A stretch of DNA of 62,473 nucleotides from Clostridiales bacterium (lineage in GTDB: Bacteria > Bacillota > Clostridia > Lachnospirales > Lachnospiraceae). A program made the translations under genes and the position numbers. Position 1 is the first letter of the stretch. Every line of letters starts with the position of its first letter. The notes under the pieces were generated by a model. That model did no database searches and had not been told where the DNA came from. It saw nothing but the letters and a program-made list of their open reading frames with translations. Positions 33,541-44,991 of this stretch are shown piece by piece. The DNA lies in the NCBI GenBank assembly GCA_020860565.1, contig JAJBUA010000056.1:1-62473 (forward strand). Direction: 5' to 3'.

Positions 33541-34593
33541 TTAAAGATACTCCTCCAGAAACGCAAATAATGCATCCATCTCCTCATCCGAGCCAACGGT
33601 AATCCGCAGATAATCATCCAGCCGCGGACCATTGAAGTGTCTCACATAAATGCGAGCCTTCTTCAGATCCTCAAAAAGCTGCGCTCCCGGAACGCTTTCA
33701 TGAGCGGCAAAGATAAAGTTCGCCTTCGAATCCGGAAAAGAAAATCCCAGTTCCCGCAGTTTCCCCTTCGCCCGTTCTCTCGTCGCAATAATCTTTGCCG
33801 TCGTCTTCTTAAAATATGCCTCATCCTTCACCGCGGCCACACCGGCGCGAATCGATGGCAGATTCATCGTATAAGAATTATACGAATACTTGACATCATT
33901 TAATGCACGAATCAGGCGCGGATTCCCAATCGCAAAGCCGATCCGCATCCCCGCCATCGAACGGGACTTGCTGAACGTCTGCACCACAAGGAGATTCTCA
34001 TAACGCTCCAACAATTTTAGCGCCGACACTCCGCCAAAATCAATATACGCCTCATCGACAATCACAATGACATCCGGATTGCCCCTGACGATTGCTTCTA
34101 CTTCACTCAAAGGAAGCAGCACCCCGGTCGGCGCATTGGGATTCGGGAATATAATCCCACCATTCTCTCGAAGATAATCTTCCCCGCGGATACAAAAATT
34201 CTCATCCAGCGCCGGCGTCTCATATGGAATCCGAAACAAATCCGCCCACACCTTGTAAAAGGAATAACTGATATCCGGAAACAGAATCGGCTTCTCTGAA
34301 TTAAAAAATGTCAGAAAGCTCATCGCGATCACATCGTCCGAACCAACGCCCACAAAGACCTGATCCTCGCCCACACCATAATACTCTGCCAGGGAACGCA
34401 CCAAATCGTGCGCCGTCGGATCCGGATACTTGCGCAGACCCTCCACAGACATCTGTGCCAGCGCCTCCGCCACGCCCGGCGCAGGCGGATAAGGATTCTC
34501 ATTCGTATTTAACTTAATCAGATTCCCGCCCCGCGGCTGCTCCCCCGGAACATACGGAACCACCCGCCGGATATTTGCTTCCCAAGCTCTCAT
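33541..34593 (-). CDS. hisC: Histidinol-phosphate aminotransferase
   Basis: 350 residues with type-I PLP fold and HisC features: LIKLNTNENPYPPAPGV near residue 25, GVGSDDVIAMSFLTF near 80, PNPNAPTGVLLP near 148, VDEAYIDFGG near 178, and the PLP-binding Lys in VVQTFSKSRSMAGMRIGFAIG near 205. It converts histidinol phosphate and 2-oxoglutarate to imidazole acetol phosphate and glutamate, or the reverse. No other his genes are nearby. GGAGG precedes the ATG. Confidence 0.88.
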   Translation of the reverse strand: MRAWEANIRRVVPYVPGEQPRGGNLIKLNTNENPYPPAPGVAEALAQMSVEGLRKYPDPTAHDLVRSLAEYYGVGEDQVFVGVGSDDVIAMSFLTFFNSEKPILFPDISYSFYKVWADLFRIPYETPALDENFCIRGEDYLRENGGIIFPNPNAPTGVLLPLSEVEAIVRGNPDVIVIVDEAYIDFGGVSALKLLERYENLLVVQTFSKSRSMAGMRIGFAIGNPRLIRALNDVKYSYNSYTMNLPSIRAGVAAVKDEAYFKKTTAKIIATRERAKGKLRELGFSFPDSKANFIFAAHESVPGAQLFEDLKKARIYVRHFNGPRLDDYLRITVGSDEEMDALFAFLEEYL

Positions 34594-34606
34594 TATTTAC
34601 CTCCGA

Positions 34607-35806
34607 CTATTTTATCAGCTGATAATCCCTCGCCAGCTTCTCAAACGCCGGCAGCGCTCTCTCAATCTGCTCATAGGACACACAGTACGCAACCCGAACA
34701 TACCCCGGACACGCAAACGAACTCCCCGGAACCACCAGCAGATGATATTTCTTTGCATGTTCACTGAATGCCTTCTCATCCGGCTCCGGCGATTTCAGGA
34801 AAAGATAAAACGCTCCTTCCGGTTTCGTACATGTGAATCCGAGCTTCTTTAATCCCTCATACAGAAGGTTTCGGTTGCGGTCATACGCCGCCAGATCTAC
34901 CTGCGCCCCCTTCTCGATACACCGCTTAATCACACGCTGCATCAGAGACGGCGCATTCACACTGCCGAGAATACGATTCGCGATCGTTGCAGCCGTGATA
35001 ACCTCTGCGCTGTCTGTTACTTCATCCGGAATCACAACATATCCGATACGCTCACCCGGCAGCGACAGGGATTTACTATAAGAGTATCCAACGATGGTAT
35101 TCGCGTAATACTTTGTCACATAAGGCACCTCTGCTCCATCATACGCCAGTTCCCGATATGGTTCATCGGAAAACAGGATGATATCCGTCCCAAATTCCTT
35201 TTCCTTTGCCTCCAGAATCGCCGCCATTTTTTTCAGTGTCGCATCCGAATAAATCACACCGCTCGGGTTATTCGGCGAATTGATAATAACCGCCTTTGTC
35301 TTTGCGGTAATCTTAGACTCAAACTCCGTAAGATTCGGCTGGAAACTCTCCGTATCCGGGGAAATGACGACAATATTTCCATCATAATTTTTTACATAAT
35401 TATTGTATTCCACAAAATACGGCGCAAACGCAATCACCTCATCGCCGGGATTTAAAATCGTCTTAAAAACGATATTCATGCCGCTGGCAGCACCCACAAC
35501 CATAATAATGTTATTCAGATGGAAATTCGTACCAAAACGTTGATTCAACGACTCTGCGATCGTCTCTCTTACATCTTCATAACCCGCGTTGCTCATATAT
35601 CCGTGGACAAAAGTGGACTCCTCTTCTTCCAGTGTTTCCAGAATCGCCTCTTTCACCTCTTTCGGCGCCGGTACATTCGGATTACCCAGGCTGAAATCAT
35701 ATACATTTTCAGCGCCAAATTCCGCCGCCATGGCTTTTCCTTCTTCAAACATAGCACGAATCACGGAATTATTATTCACCATCGGTTTCATTTTCTCAGA
35801 AATCAT
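34607..35806 (-). CDS. PLP-dependent aminotransferase (aspartate aminotransferase-like)
   Basis: 399 residues, class I/II aminotransferase. It has YDFSLGNPNVPAPKEVKEAI near residue 37, MVVGAASGMNIVFKTIL near 105, NSPNNPSGVIY near 175, FSDEPYRELAYDG near 212 and the PLP Lys in VGYSYSKSLSLPGERIGYV near 240. Substrate is not determinable; aspartate, aromatic amino acids or alanine are all possible for this class. AAGGAG precedes the ATG. It ends 13 bases before hisC, so the two are likely co-transcribed. Confidence 0.85.
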   Translation of the reverse strand: MISEKMKPMVNNNSVIRAMFEEGKAMAAEFGAENVYDFSLGNPNVPAPKEVKEAILETLEEEESTFVHGYMSNAGYEDVRETIAESLNQRFGTNFHLNNIIMVVGAASGMNIVFKTILNPGDEVIAFAPYFVEYNNYVKNYDGNIVVISPDTESFQPNLTEFESKITAKTKAVIINSPNNPSGVIYSDATLKKMAAILEAKEKEFGTDIILFSDEPYRELAYDGAEVPYVTKYYANTIVGYSYSKSLSLPGERIGYVVIPDEVTDSAEVITAATIANRILGSVNAPSLMQRVIKRCIEKGAQVDLAAYDRNRNLLYEGLKKLGFTCTKPEGAFYLFLKSPEPDEKAFSEHAKKYHLLVVPGSSFACPGYVRVAYCVSYEQIERALPAFEKLARDYQLIK

Positions 35807-35921
35807 TTTTCCTCTCCTTTTATTTCATCACAGGTATTCCTGCGGAATTTTCGTTCTCCATATTACGCTAATCATCGTTATTTTTCAGACAGCAATCTGA
35901 CCGTCCACATCAGACAATCCT

Positions 35922-37217
35922 TTAATACCGCCTCGCCGCCAGGCTATAAGCCAGCGCCATCACCCCGGTAAGAATCAGATAAAACCACGTTGTTGTATTG
36001 CTGAACCACGTTGTAAAAAACGACAGCATCAGATATGCCGCGATCTGCGCGTACAGCAGATATCCGAGCGGATTACGCATTTCCCGGAGCTTGATCACCA
36101 GCAGATACGCCACAGCCCCCAGCAGGCAGGCAAACACCAGTACCCCGATCCAGCCAAAATCATAATACGCGTCATAGAACAGCGTCAGCGTCGTCAGTTC
36201 TTTCTTATCCACATAAATCGGATAAGAGATCAGCTGAGGGAAGAAAAACTTCAGTCCCGTCAGCGCCCACAGCGAAAAGAGTCCCCGGATCCCAAAGGAA
36301 TGTCCCGGAAGCGCCTCCACCATACAGTTAAAATTATCATAATTATTTGCCACATACATATAGGGCTGTGTGATAAAGATCGGCATGCTCTCCGACTTCA
36401 TCTCAAAAATACTGTTTAAATAAGCAACGTCGTGGCTTCTGGCCACCGTCAGAATCACATAAACCGGGATCATCAGCACCACGATTACGGCCGCCCAGCC
36501 CGGATGAAAAATTTTCTGCAGGGAGATAAAGGTAAATAATGCCAGCAGCACCGCAAATACAAACTGGAACCGCGACACACATAAAATCGGAATAACCAGA
36601 GAAATCACGGTCAGAGCCACCGCAACTGCTGATTTGCGCTCACTCCCGCGGCCATTTTCCATATGGAAGAAAAGCACCGTCAGAGACGGAACCAGCACGC
36701 AGGAAACCGTAAAATAATGCACGCCCGTCAGATGAAATTCCGAATATGCGTGCGGCACGCCCCTCACCAGAAACGGGATATACCCCAGCACTGCTGCCTC
36801 CGCCGCAAACGCGATCACAGAAACTGCCGTCAGTCCACAGATCATCCAGAATACCGGTCTCGGATCTCCCGCATATCTCCTCCATCGGCCATAGTTGTCA
36901 TATCCGGAGCCGCACATTCTTACCAGCACCTCAAACACCACCCAGAAGCCGATCAGCGCCAGCGCGAAGCAAAACCAGGTCATCAGACTCCAGTCGCTTG
37001 CCAGACGGCTCAGTTTCAGGCAGGCCAGTCCCTGGCCGCCGACCCATGACAGAGAAAACAGCCCGCGCAGATGGATCAGATTTTTGGTTCTCCGATAATC
37101 GCACCAATACAGCCAACCGGCCGCCGCGATCAACAGCAGGCCAGACAGGATATAATGTTCAAACCGCGACAAAAGGAAACTTGCCGCGTAACAGACCAGA
37201 TACACGATCATACTCAT
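35922..37217 (-). CDS. O-antigen/oligosaccharide repeat-unit polymerase-like membrane protein
   Basis: 431 residues with about 11-12 hydrophobic segments, a long outside loop (residues ~265-330: NSIFEMKSESMPIFITQPYMYVANNYDNFNC) and the pattern of Wzy-type polymerases (LFYDAYYDFGWIGVLVFACLLG near the end). Such proteins join oligosaccharide units of surface polysaccharides. No other glycan synthesis genes are adjacent, so the role is inferred only from topology and local similarity. ATG 37217 or 37211 could be the start. Confidence 0.65.
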   Translation of the reverse strand: MSMIVYLVCYAASFLLSRFEHYILSGLLLIAAAGWLYWCDYRRTKNLIHLRGLFSLSWVGGQGLACLKLSRLASDWSLMTWFCFALALIGFWVVFEVLVRMCGSGYDNYGRWRRYAGDPRPVFWMICGLTAVSVIAFAAEAAVLGYIPFLVRGVPHAYSEFHLTGVHYFTVSCVLVPSLTVLFFHMENGRGSERKSAVAVALTVISLVIPILCVSRFQFVFAVLLALFTFISLQKIFHPGWAAVIVVLMIPVYVILTVARSHDVAYLNSIFEMKSESMPIFITQPYMYVANNYDNFNCMVEALPGHSFGIRGLFSLWALTGLKFFFPQLISYPIYVDKKELTTLTLFYDAYYDFGWIGVLVFACLLGAVAYLLVIKLREMRNPLGYLLYAQIAAYLMLSFFTTWFSNTTTWFYLILTGVMALAYSLAARRY

Positions 37218-37244
37218 TGCAGGCTACCATCCCATCTTTTTTCA

Positions 37245-37276
37245 GGGCAGGAAACCGGATGAACGGCTTCCTGCCC
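37245..37276. other. Strong stem-loop between ptsI and the polymerase-like gene
   Basis: GGGCAGGAA/TTCCTGCCC with an inner CCG/CGG. On the minus strand it is followed by an A-run and not by T, so it is not a classical terminator for ptsI. Confidence 0.55.
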
Positions 37277-37289
37277 GATACTCACTGCT

Positions 37290-39008
37290 TTACTGTACGC
37301 TCTTTACGTACTCTCTCATATACTCTTCTACTTCCTTAGCAGTCACAAAGCTCATCGCCTTATCCTCGACGGCCTTCAGATCCGCCTTGCTGGAATTGCA
37401 GATGATCTTTCTCGACTGAAGGATCGCAGACGCGCTCATACTGAATTCGTTCAGGCCAAAGGAAAGCAGCAGCGGGATCATCAGCGGATCGGATGCCGCC
37501 TCGCCGCACATGCCTACCATGATGCCGGCCTCATTCGCACAGCTGATAATACGCTTGATGCTGCGCAGCACCGCCGGGTTAAACGTGCTGTACAGATAAG
37601 AGATCTGCTCATTGCCGCGGTCACACGACATCGTGTACTGGGTCAGATCATTGGTGCCGATGCTGAAGAAATCGACTTCCTTTGCAAATACATCCGCCAT
37701 CAGGGACGCCGCAGCGGTCTCAACCATGATGCCGACTTTGATGTCCTTGTTGTAAGGAATATTCTGGCGATCCAGTTCCATCTTCATCTCTTCGATCAGA
37801 TGCTTTGCCTCACGGATCTCGTCGATGCAGGTAACCATCGGGATCATAATGCGGATATCGCCATAGGCGCTGGCACGCAACAGCGCACGCAGCTGCGGTT
37901 TGTAGATATCGTCCTTGCGGTCCAGGCACAGACGGATCGCGCGATAACCCAGGAATGGGTTTTCGTCTTTGGCGATACCCATATACGGGATCTCCTTGTC
38001 GCCGCCGATATCCAGCGTACGGATAATAACCGGTTTGCCCTTGAGCGACTCAGCCACCGACTTATAAGCCTCATACTGCTCGTCCTCGGTCGGCATGGAA
38101 TCCCGATCCATAAAGAGGAACTCGGTACGGAACAGGCCGACGCCCTCGCCGTCATACTGGAGAACCTTCTCCACATCCGCCGGTTTGCCGATGTTGGCAA
38201 CGATCTCAACCTTGACGCCGTCCTTTGTGATGCTCTCCTTGCCGATATACTGCTCCAGTTCTTTTCTTTCTTTCAGATATTTATCGCGTTTATCCGTATA
38301 TTCATTCAGCACCTTATCTTCCGGAGCCAGATAAACGACGCCCTCAGAACCATCCACAATCACGGTATCGCCGTTCTTTGCTTCCTTCAGGAAATCAGTC
38401 ACTGCCACAACCGCCGGGATCTCCATCGCTCTGGCAAGGATCGCGCTGTGAGAGGTCTTTCCTCCGAGCTCTGTTACGATACCGACGATCTTCTGCGGAT
38501 TGATGCCCGCTGTCATAGAAGGAGTCAGATCCTTTGCCACCAGTACCGTCCCGCTCGGCAGAGAAGCCACATCAACAGACTCTACGCCAAGCAGCACTTT
38601 CTGCATGCGGACCTTGATATCCTTCATATCCGTCGCTCTCTGCTGGAACATCTCATTATCCATCGAGGCAAACATTTCCGCGTACATGTTGCAGACATTC
38701 TCCACAGCCATTTCCGCGTTCATGCTCTCACCCTTGATCTGATTCTCAATTTCTCCGGTCAGAGACGGATCCATCAGCAACATCATATGGCCCTGCATAA
38801 TCTCTGCTTCCTTTTCGCCCACGCGCTCCGCCAGATCAGCCGCCATCGCCTCGGTATCCTTCATGGTCTGATCCAGAGCCGCTTTAAAGCGATCCACTTC
38901 GGCGGCCACGTTCGCAACAGATCTCTGTTCGATGACCAGCTTTGTCTCTTCTACGATAACGACAGAACCAATGCCGATACCTGCGGACGCGTTTGTTCCT
39001 TTAAACAT
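37290..39008 (-). CDS. ptsI: PTS enzyme I (phosphoenolpyruvate-protein phosphotransferase)
   Basis: 572 residues from ATG 39008 (AAGGAGG upstream); the extra 15 codons to 39053 have no site. The phospho-His domain has GGKTSHSAILARAMEIPAV near residue 185, with the active His. The C-terminal PEP-binding barrel has GVGLFRTEFLFMDRD, GYRAIRLCL, IMVETAAASLMA, FSIGTNDLTQYTMSCDRGN and GMCGEAASDP. Enzyme I passes phosphate from PEP to HPr for sugar uptake. It lies 74 bases after ptsH, in the same direction. Confidence 0.97.
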   Translation of the reverse strand: MFKGTNASAGIGIGSVVIVEETKLVIEQRSVANVAAEVDRFKAALDQTMKDTEAMAADLAERVGEKEAEIMQGHMMLLMDPSLTGEIENQIKGESMNAEMAVENVCNMYAEMFASMDNEMFQQRATDMKDIKVRMQKVLLGVESVDVASLPSGTVLVAKDLTPSMTAGINPQKIVGIVTELGGKTSHSAILARAMEIPAVVAVTDFLKEAKNGDTVIVDGSEGVVYLAPEDKVLNEYTDKRDKYLKERKELEQYIGKESITKDGVKVEIVANIGKPADVEKVLQYDGEGVGLFRTEFLFMDRDSMPTEDEQYEAYKSVAESLKGKPVIIRTLDIGGDKEIPYMGIAKDENPFLGYRAIRLCLDRKDDIYKPQLRALLRASAYGDIRIMIPMVTCIDEIREAKHLIEEMKMELDRQNIPYNKDIKVGIMVETAAASLMADVFAKEVDFFSIGTNDLTQYTMSCDRGNEQISYLYSTFNPAVLRSIKRIISCANEAGIMVGMCGEAASDPLMIPLLLSFGLNEFSMSASAILQSRKIICNSSKADLKAVEDKAMSFVTAKEVEEYMREYVKSVQ

Positions 39009-39082
39009 GTTGAAACCCTCCTTATAAATGTGATGATTTACTATGTGAAACATACTTCAGCTGTATGCGTTCCCATACCCCT

Positions 39083-39364
39083 TTACTTCGAAACACCGTA
39101 TTCTTTCCCCAGACCGTTGCGGATCAGCCCGACAACGGCATCCAGCGCTTCCTGCTCATCCGGTCCCTCGCACACAATCGTAATCTCAGAACCATTTTGT
39201 ACATGGGCGCTTAACACACTCAATATGCTTTTCGCATTTCGCAGCGAATTACCAAACTCAAACTTAACAGACGATTGATACTTAACCGCCTCGTTGCACA
39301 GTATGTTTGCCGGTCTTAAATGCAGCCCCAGAGGGCTCGTCACAATCACGCTCTCTCTAACCAC
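39083..39364 (-). CDS. ptsH: HPr-like phosphocarrier protein
   Basis: 93 residues from GTG 39364, five bases after GAGGG. It has the active His in PLGLHLRPANILCNEA and the regulatory Ser region NAKSILSVLSAHVQNG, the site used by HPr kinase in Firmicutes. HPr carries phosphate from enzyme I to sugar-specific EIIA proteins, and in Ser-P form drives catabolite repression. Followed by ptsI; the cdaR gene ends 80 bases upstream. Confidence 0.93.
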   Translation of the reverse strand: MVRESVIVTSPLGLHLRPANILCNEAVKYQSSVKFEFGNSLRNAKSILSVLSAHVQNGSEITIVCEGPDEQEALDAVVGLIRNGLGKEYGVSK

Positions 39365-39444
39365 AATGTCCCTCGCTTTCCCGGCATCCCTTTCTCAGAA
39401 TAACCTGATTTCCTGCTATGATGCCGGTCTTTGCTGTCAGATTT

Positions 39445-40911
39445 CTATTCGCTGTCTCCGGTATTGTTTTCGCTCGCTTCCGTATGAGCGACCGCAGCCG
39501 CCTGCGTATGATCTTCCGTTGTCTCCCCTGTATGAACCGCTGTCGTCTCTGCCGCAGACTCGCTTTCCGCTTCGTCAGTCTCTCCCTCCGCGCTGCTTTC
39601 ACGCGGCTGTGCGGCAGCCTCCTCGGCCTCTTCTGCCTCAGTCGTCCTCTCCTCTGGCGGAGCTGAGATCCCAGGTCCTACCGCCCGTCGGCTTACCTCG
39701 ACCTGCACGGTATCCGCCTGAGTAACCTGATACACCTCGCTTCCCAGATATCCCAGTTCGGCATCATAAGTTCCCTCTTCCATCCCGGATACGTCAACCG
39801 TAATGCCGAGATCCTCCACACGGACATTGTCTACATCGCTCGCCAGTCCCTGGATCGTCACGGACACATAAGTCGGATGCAGCCGGTACGTCAGTGTATC
39901 CTCCGTACCGATCAGTTGAATCTCGGATTCTGACAAACGGATCGTTTTCGACGCCAGCGCCTCCACATTCAAGGTCACATCGATCACTCCGCTTTCCTGA
40001 GACGCCAGTACAATTCCCTCCGGCAGATAGTCACTGATATTTATGGCAACCGACTTGCTCGTGCTCGCCCCGTCGACATTTAACGCATCTGACTGAACCG
40101 TGATCTGCGTCAGCGAACTCAGGATTTCATTATCTCCGCTTACCTGAACACTGTCAGCCGTTGCCTCATACCCCGTATAGCGGTATCCGTCCGCCACTGT
40201 CCCCGTTGGCTCAAACACCACCGGAATCTCCCGGATCCGGTTGATCGAAACGTGATAAGAGATCTCGCTGCTGTCCATGGTCACCCGGCTTACGGAACTC
40301 AGCACGTTGCCGTTTGCGTCATAAAATACCGGCTCCGCAATCCCTGAGACATCGTCCCCGGATTGTGCCACATCGATCTCCACACCCACCGAATTGATCA
40401 GGCCAACCTCAGAGATCGGTCCTTCCACCGTAATTGTCGACGGCTCCAGCACGATCTGGTTCACTGAGTAATTTTCCATCGGACGGCCATTGATATTCAC
40501 CGCCAGATCAAATTCCTTCGATTGGAGTTCTTCTGTCGATACCCGGACAACAGTAGGCTTTGCCGCCACGTTGCGGATCAGATTGGAATTATTTAACACT
40601 TCCACCTTGACCACCACAGAACCGGTCACATCATAGAGCTCCGACAGATCCACATAAGCACGAAAATCTGACGCCCGGATCTGATATTCATCGAGCGTGT
40701 GGATATCATAAGTCACCGACACTGTACGCCGGTTTAACTCATATGCCTTGTTCGCATCCGTCAGGAGCGAACCATTTTCTATCTCCAGCGTCACCTCCTG
40801 ACTGCGCGATACCTCCGGATTGGAAACATTCACCACCAGCAGCCAGATAAAAAAGGCAATCAGGATGGAAAGGATCTTAAGTCCCAGGTTGTTAGTCAGC
40901 CTTTCTTTCAT
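39445..40911 (-). CDS. cdaR: CdaR (YbbR-domain regulator of diadenylate cyclase)
   Basis: 488 residues. One N-terminal membrane span (LKILSILIAFFIWLLVV) is followed by about four extracellular YbbR repeats (residues ~45-405, each like VSGDNEI../VEGPISEVGLINSV..) and a low-complexity Glu/Ala/Thr tail (~410-488). Known: CdaR binds CdaA in the membrane and adjusts c-di-AMP production. Its ATG overlaps the end of cdaA by 20 bases, so they are coupled. The long acidic tail is not typical of the family core. Confidence 0.93.
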   Translation of the reverse strand: MKERLTNNLGLKILSILIAFFIWLLVVNVSNPEVSRSQEVTLEIENGSLLTDANKAYELNRRTVSVTYDIHTLDEYQIRASDFRAYVDLSELYDVTGSVVVKVEVLNNSNLIRNVAAKPTVVRVSTEELQSKEFDLAVNINGRPMENYSVNQIVLEPSTITVEGPISEVGLINSVGVEIDVAQSGDDVSGIAEPVFYDANGNVLSSVSRVTMDSSEISYHVSINRIREIPVVFEPTGTVADGYRYTGYEATADSVQVSGDNEILSSLTQITVQSDALNVDGASTSKSVAINISDYLPEGIVLASQESGVIDVTLNVEALASKTIRLSESEIQLIGTEDTLTYRLHPTYVSVTIQGLASDVDNVRVEDLGITVDVSGMEEGTYDAELGYLGSEVYQVTQADTVQVEVSRRAVGPGISAPPEERTTEAEEAEEAAAQPRESSAEGETDEAESESAAETTAVHTGETTEDHTQAAAVAHTEASENNTGDSE

Positions 40912-41785
40912 TCTTCTTTCTTCCCTTCCAGATCATAAAACGGTTTCCACCGGCATCTTCTTCTTTCTGCAGGATCTCCAGTTCACCTCTCAGCGTCTCG
41001 ATATTGCGGATCGTGCGCAGAGAACCTCCCTCCGCCAGGGATACCCGCCCTGTCTCCTCCGATACTACGACGGTAAGACTGTCTGTCACCTCACTGATTC
41101 CGACTGCTGCGCGATGCCGTGTCCCCAGATCCTTACTGATCATCATGTTGTCGGATAACGGCAGATAACAGGTCGCCGCAGTTACCCGGTTTCCGCGGAT
41201 CACAACCGCCCCGTCATGCAGAGGCGTATTGTGCTCAAAAATATTGATCAGAAGCTGGCTCGTAACCAACCCGTCAACCTCAATCCCGGTCTGCTCAACC
41301 TCTCTCAGAGAGGACTGTCTCTCGATCACAATCAGCGCACCGGTCTTTACAACCGCCATCTCAAAGGTGGCCCTTGCGATCTCCGCCGCAGTGCGCTCCG
41401 TAAATTCCCACCGCTTCCGGTTGTCCTCAAACACCAGAAAATCCGTCAGGAAATTCTTGCTTCCCAGCTGTTCCAGCGCTTTGCGAAGCTCCGGCTGAAA
41501 AATGATAATCAGCGCAATCACGGCAATCGTTGCGATATTTTCCAGAATCCATAAAATCGTATCCAGATGGAGCACAGCCGCAAGGAACGTAAAAGCGAGA
41601 ATTACCAGAATGCCCTGAAGCAGATTCCATGCCCTTGTATTTTTAATCCAGAGCAACATCTTATAAGAAAGAACAGCTATAATAATAATCTCAAATATAT
41701 TTCTTAAGGTAATCCTGGGCAGAAACGTAAGCCATGACTGCAGTCCCTGCAGCATGTCCGCCAGCCCGAGAACGGTGCCTGTCAT
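40892..41785 (-). CDS. cdaA: CdaA, membrane diadenylate cyclase
   Basis: 297 residues from ATG 41785, nine bases after GGAGGG; ATG 41806 is an alternative. Three membrane spans fill residues ~15-95. The DAC domain has the catalytic motifs HDGAVVIRGN (DGA) and LGTRHRAAVGISE (RHR). It makes c-di-AMP from two ATP. In Firmicutes c-di-AMP is needed for potassium and osmotic balance. cdaR follows with overlap. glmM, the usual third gene, is absent here. Confidence 0.97.
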   Translation of the reverse strand: MTGTVLGLADMLQGLQSWLTFLPRITLRNIFEIIIIAVLSYKMLLWIKNTRAWNLLQGILVILAFTFLAAVLHLDTILWILENIATIAVIALIIIFQPELRKALEQLGSKNFLTDFLVFEDNRKRWEFTERTAAEIARATFEMAVVKTGALIVIERQSSLREVEQTGIEVDGLVTSQLLINIFEHNTPLHDGAVVIRGNRVTAATCYLPLSDNMMISKDLGTRHRAAVGISEVTDSLTVVVSEETGRVSLAEGGSLRTIRNIETLRGELEILQKEEDAGGNRFMIWKGRKKNERKAD

Positions 41786-41819
41786 CGCAACATACCCTCC
41801 CATCAAACATTTCCGGCCG

Positions 41820-42776
41820 TCAGTCCTGACTCCCTCCCCGGCGGAATCCGCGCGGATTATTCATCCGCTGCACCCGGACATCGGATTTCGACACTGCCAC
41901 CTTCGGCACAGCTTTCACATAATAAACATAGTCATCATCTTCAAACTGCATAAATTCCGTCCTGGAGTAATCCACTGCAAACACAAAGAAATGATATACG
42001 CCCGCGATCACCACGGAAATCAGCATACCGATCAGAATATTTCCCAGCGACAATGCCACATCGAGGAAGATATCTCCCACAAATACAACAGCAAACTGCC
42101 CGATCGTCCCCAGCGCGATCGCAATGATCCACGCATAATCCACCGACAACGTGCGCACCAGATACACGATCAGGATGCCGGCCGCACAGGCAGCAAGAAA
42201 CACCATCATCTCATGATTGGAGATCATGGCCCGCAGCATCTGCACACATTTTTGCGTAACATCTGCGGTCGTGTCATTCGTTAATACGCCCGCGTTTTGC
42301 TTTACATAGGAGATAATATAATAAATCACAATCCCGAAACCCACCGGAAAAATGCCGATCAATGTGCCGGAAAGTCCGGCCAGCAACGGGATCGCATAAG
42401 GAATCTTCAAAAAGAACGCCAGCGGAGTCAGGATCAGCCAGTAACTGTCGCCCGGCTGAAATCCGTAATACAACAGCATCACAATCACCATAAACGCCGC
42501 CGTCAAAAGCGCAATCTCAAGAGACACCATATAGATATGCCCCAGCAGCACCGCCGCCATCACAAGGCAGATCGCGCCATATGGCAAAATCGCGCACACC
42601 AGTGATAAAACAGCCATGACAACAATACTGTCCATCTGCTCCATAAATCCCAGATTACTGTTTAAAACCCAAAGGGTAAAAAAGCTGAGCATAAACCTGA
42701 TCAGGGCAGTCACCGGAACTGAAAATCTCGCGTACAGTACTTTTAAATTTTCTTTAAGTTCGAGAAGTATCATCAT
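41820..42776 (-). CDS. Unknown multi-span membrane protein upstream of cdaA
   Basis: 318 residues with about eight hydrophobic spans (residues ~20-265) and a cytoplasmic basic tail (~270-318, ending RVQRMNNPRGFRRGGSQD). I do not recognise a family. A long segment (SYVKQNAGVLTNDTTADVTQ) lies outside or inside between spans. AAGGAGG precedes tandem ATGs. It overlaps the upstream gene by 23 bases and lies ~35 bases before cdaA, so it is probably in the cdaA operon; a role tied to c-di-AMP or envelope pressure is inference only. Confidence 0.8.
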   Translation of the reverse strand: MMILLELKENLKVLYARFSVPVTALIRFMLSFFTLWVLNSNLGFMEQMDSIVVMAVLSLVCAILPYGAICLVMAAVLLGHIYMVSLEIALLTAAFMVIVMLLYYGFQPGDSYWLILTPLAFFLKIPYAIPLLAGLSGTLIGIFPVGFGIVIYYIISYVKQNAGVLTNDTTADVTQKCVQMLRAMISNHEMMVFLAACAAGILIVYLVRTLSVDYAWIIAIALGTIGQFAVVFVGDIFLDVALSLGNILIGMLISVVIAGVYHFFVFAVDYSRTEFMQFEDDDYVYYVKAVPKVAVSKSDVRVQRMNNPRGFRRGGSQD

Positions 42777-43200
42777 TGCGGATGTCCTCCTTCGTCAGTT
42801 CCTTGGAACGGCTCTGGTACTCATACCGCTTCTCCAGTCTTTTCAGCTTGGCCAGATATACATTAACGCCGCGTCTGGCATATTCATAGCGTTTCCTGTA
42901 AATCAGCCATGTAATCAGCAGATACAAAAACAATCCTGCGGCATAAAGAACCACACCTGTTTTCAGGATGTCTCCGATCTCCTCAAGGTCAACGACATTC
43001 AGCAGGGTTTCGCTGTTATACAAAATCCAGGCGGATGCACACAGAGCATAACAGACCGTGTAAGAAAAAAAACCGAGCAGCATATGGCCGCTGATATAAT
43101 CACTACGGAAACGATGGTTGGCCGGGGAAATCTTCTTTCCCTCCTTTTTTTCAAACATCGCTATCCCTGTCATGAGTTTAATTTTGTCTTCATTAAGCAT
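42754..43200 (-). CDS. Unknown membrane protein, first gene of the cdaA operon
   Basis: 148 residues from ATG 43200 (GGTGAT upstream; 43212 is an alternative). Two hydrophobic spans (residues ~43-64 and ~82-103) lie between a basic N-terminus and a highly charged C-terminal tail (RRGVNVYLAKLKRLEKRYEYQSRSKELTKED). The end overlaps the next gene by 23 bases. No family recognised. A -10-like TATACT lies just upstream on the minus strand (~43237-43242). Confidence 0.7.
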   Translation of the reverse strand: MLNEDKIKLMTGIAMFEKKEGKKISPANHRFRSDYISGHMLLGFFSYTVCYALCASAWILYNSETLLNVVDLEEIGDILKTGVVLYAAGLFLYLLITWLIYRKRYEYARRGVNVYLAKLKRLEKRYEYQSRSKELTKEDIRNDDTSRT

Positions 43201-43308
43201 AGTCATCACCATCCTGTGATTCCATCAATTTAGTATAACATAAAATTCCCACTGATGCCATACTTAGCCGCTGTTTTTTCCATATCGTAAGCAAAGAATC
43301 TCTGTGAT

Positions 43309-43339
43309 CGAGCAGGAGGCGGCTTTTGCCTCCTGCTCG
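43309..43339. terminator. GAGCAGGAG palindrome (copy d)
   Basis: CGAGCAGGAGGC / GCCTCCTGCTCG, a perfect 12-bp stem with a 7-base loop, preceded by GAT. First of four hairpins in the 43201-43477 intergenic region. Confidence 0.8.
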
Positions 43340-43340
43340 C

Positions 43341-44971
<1,631 letters not shown>

Positions 44972-44991
44972 TTAACTCTTATTATTTGCAT

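Noticed and set aside
37800-39278. Long plus-strand open frame over ptsI
   Set aside because: It is antisense to a clearly conserved ptsI and ptsH, and has no recognisable domain or ribosome site.
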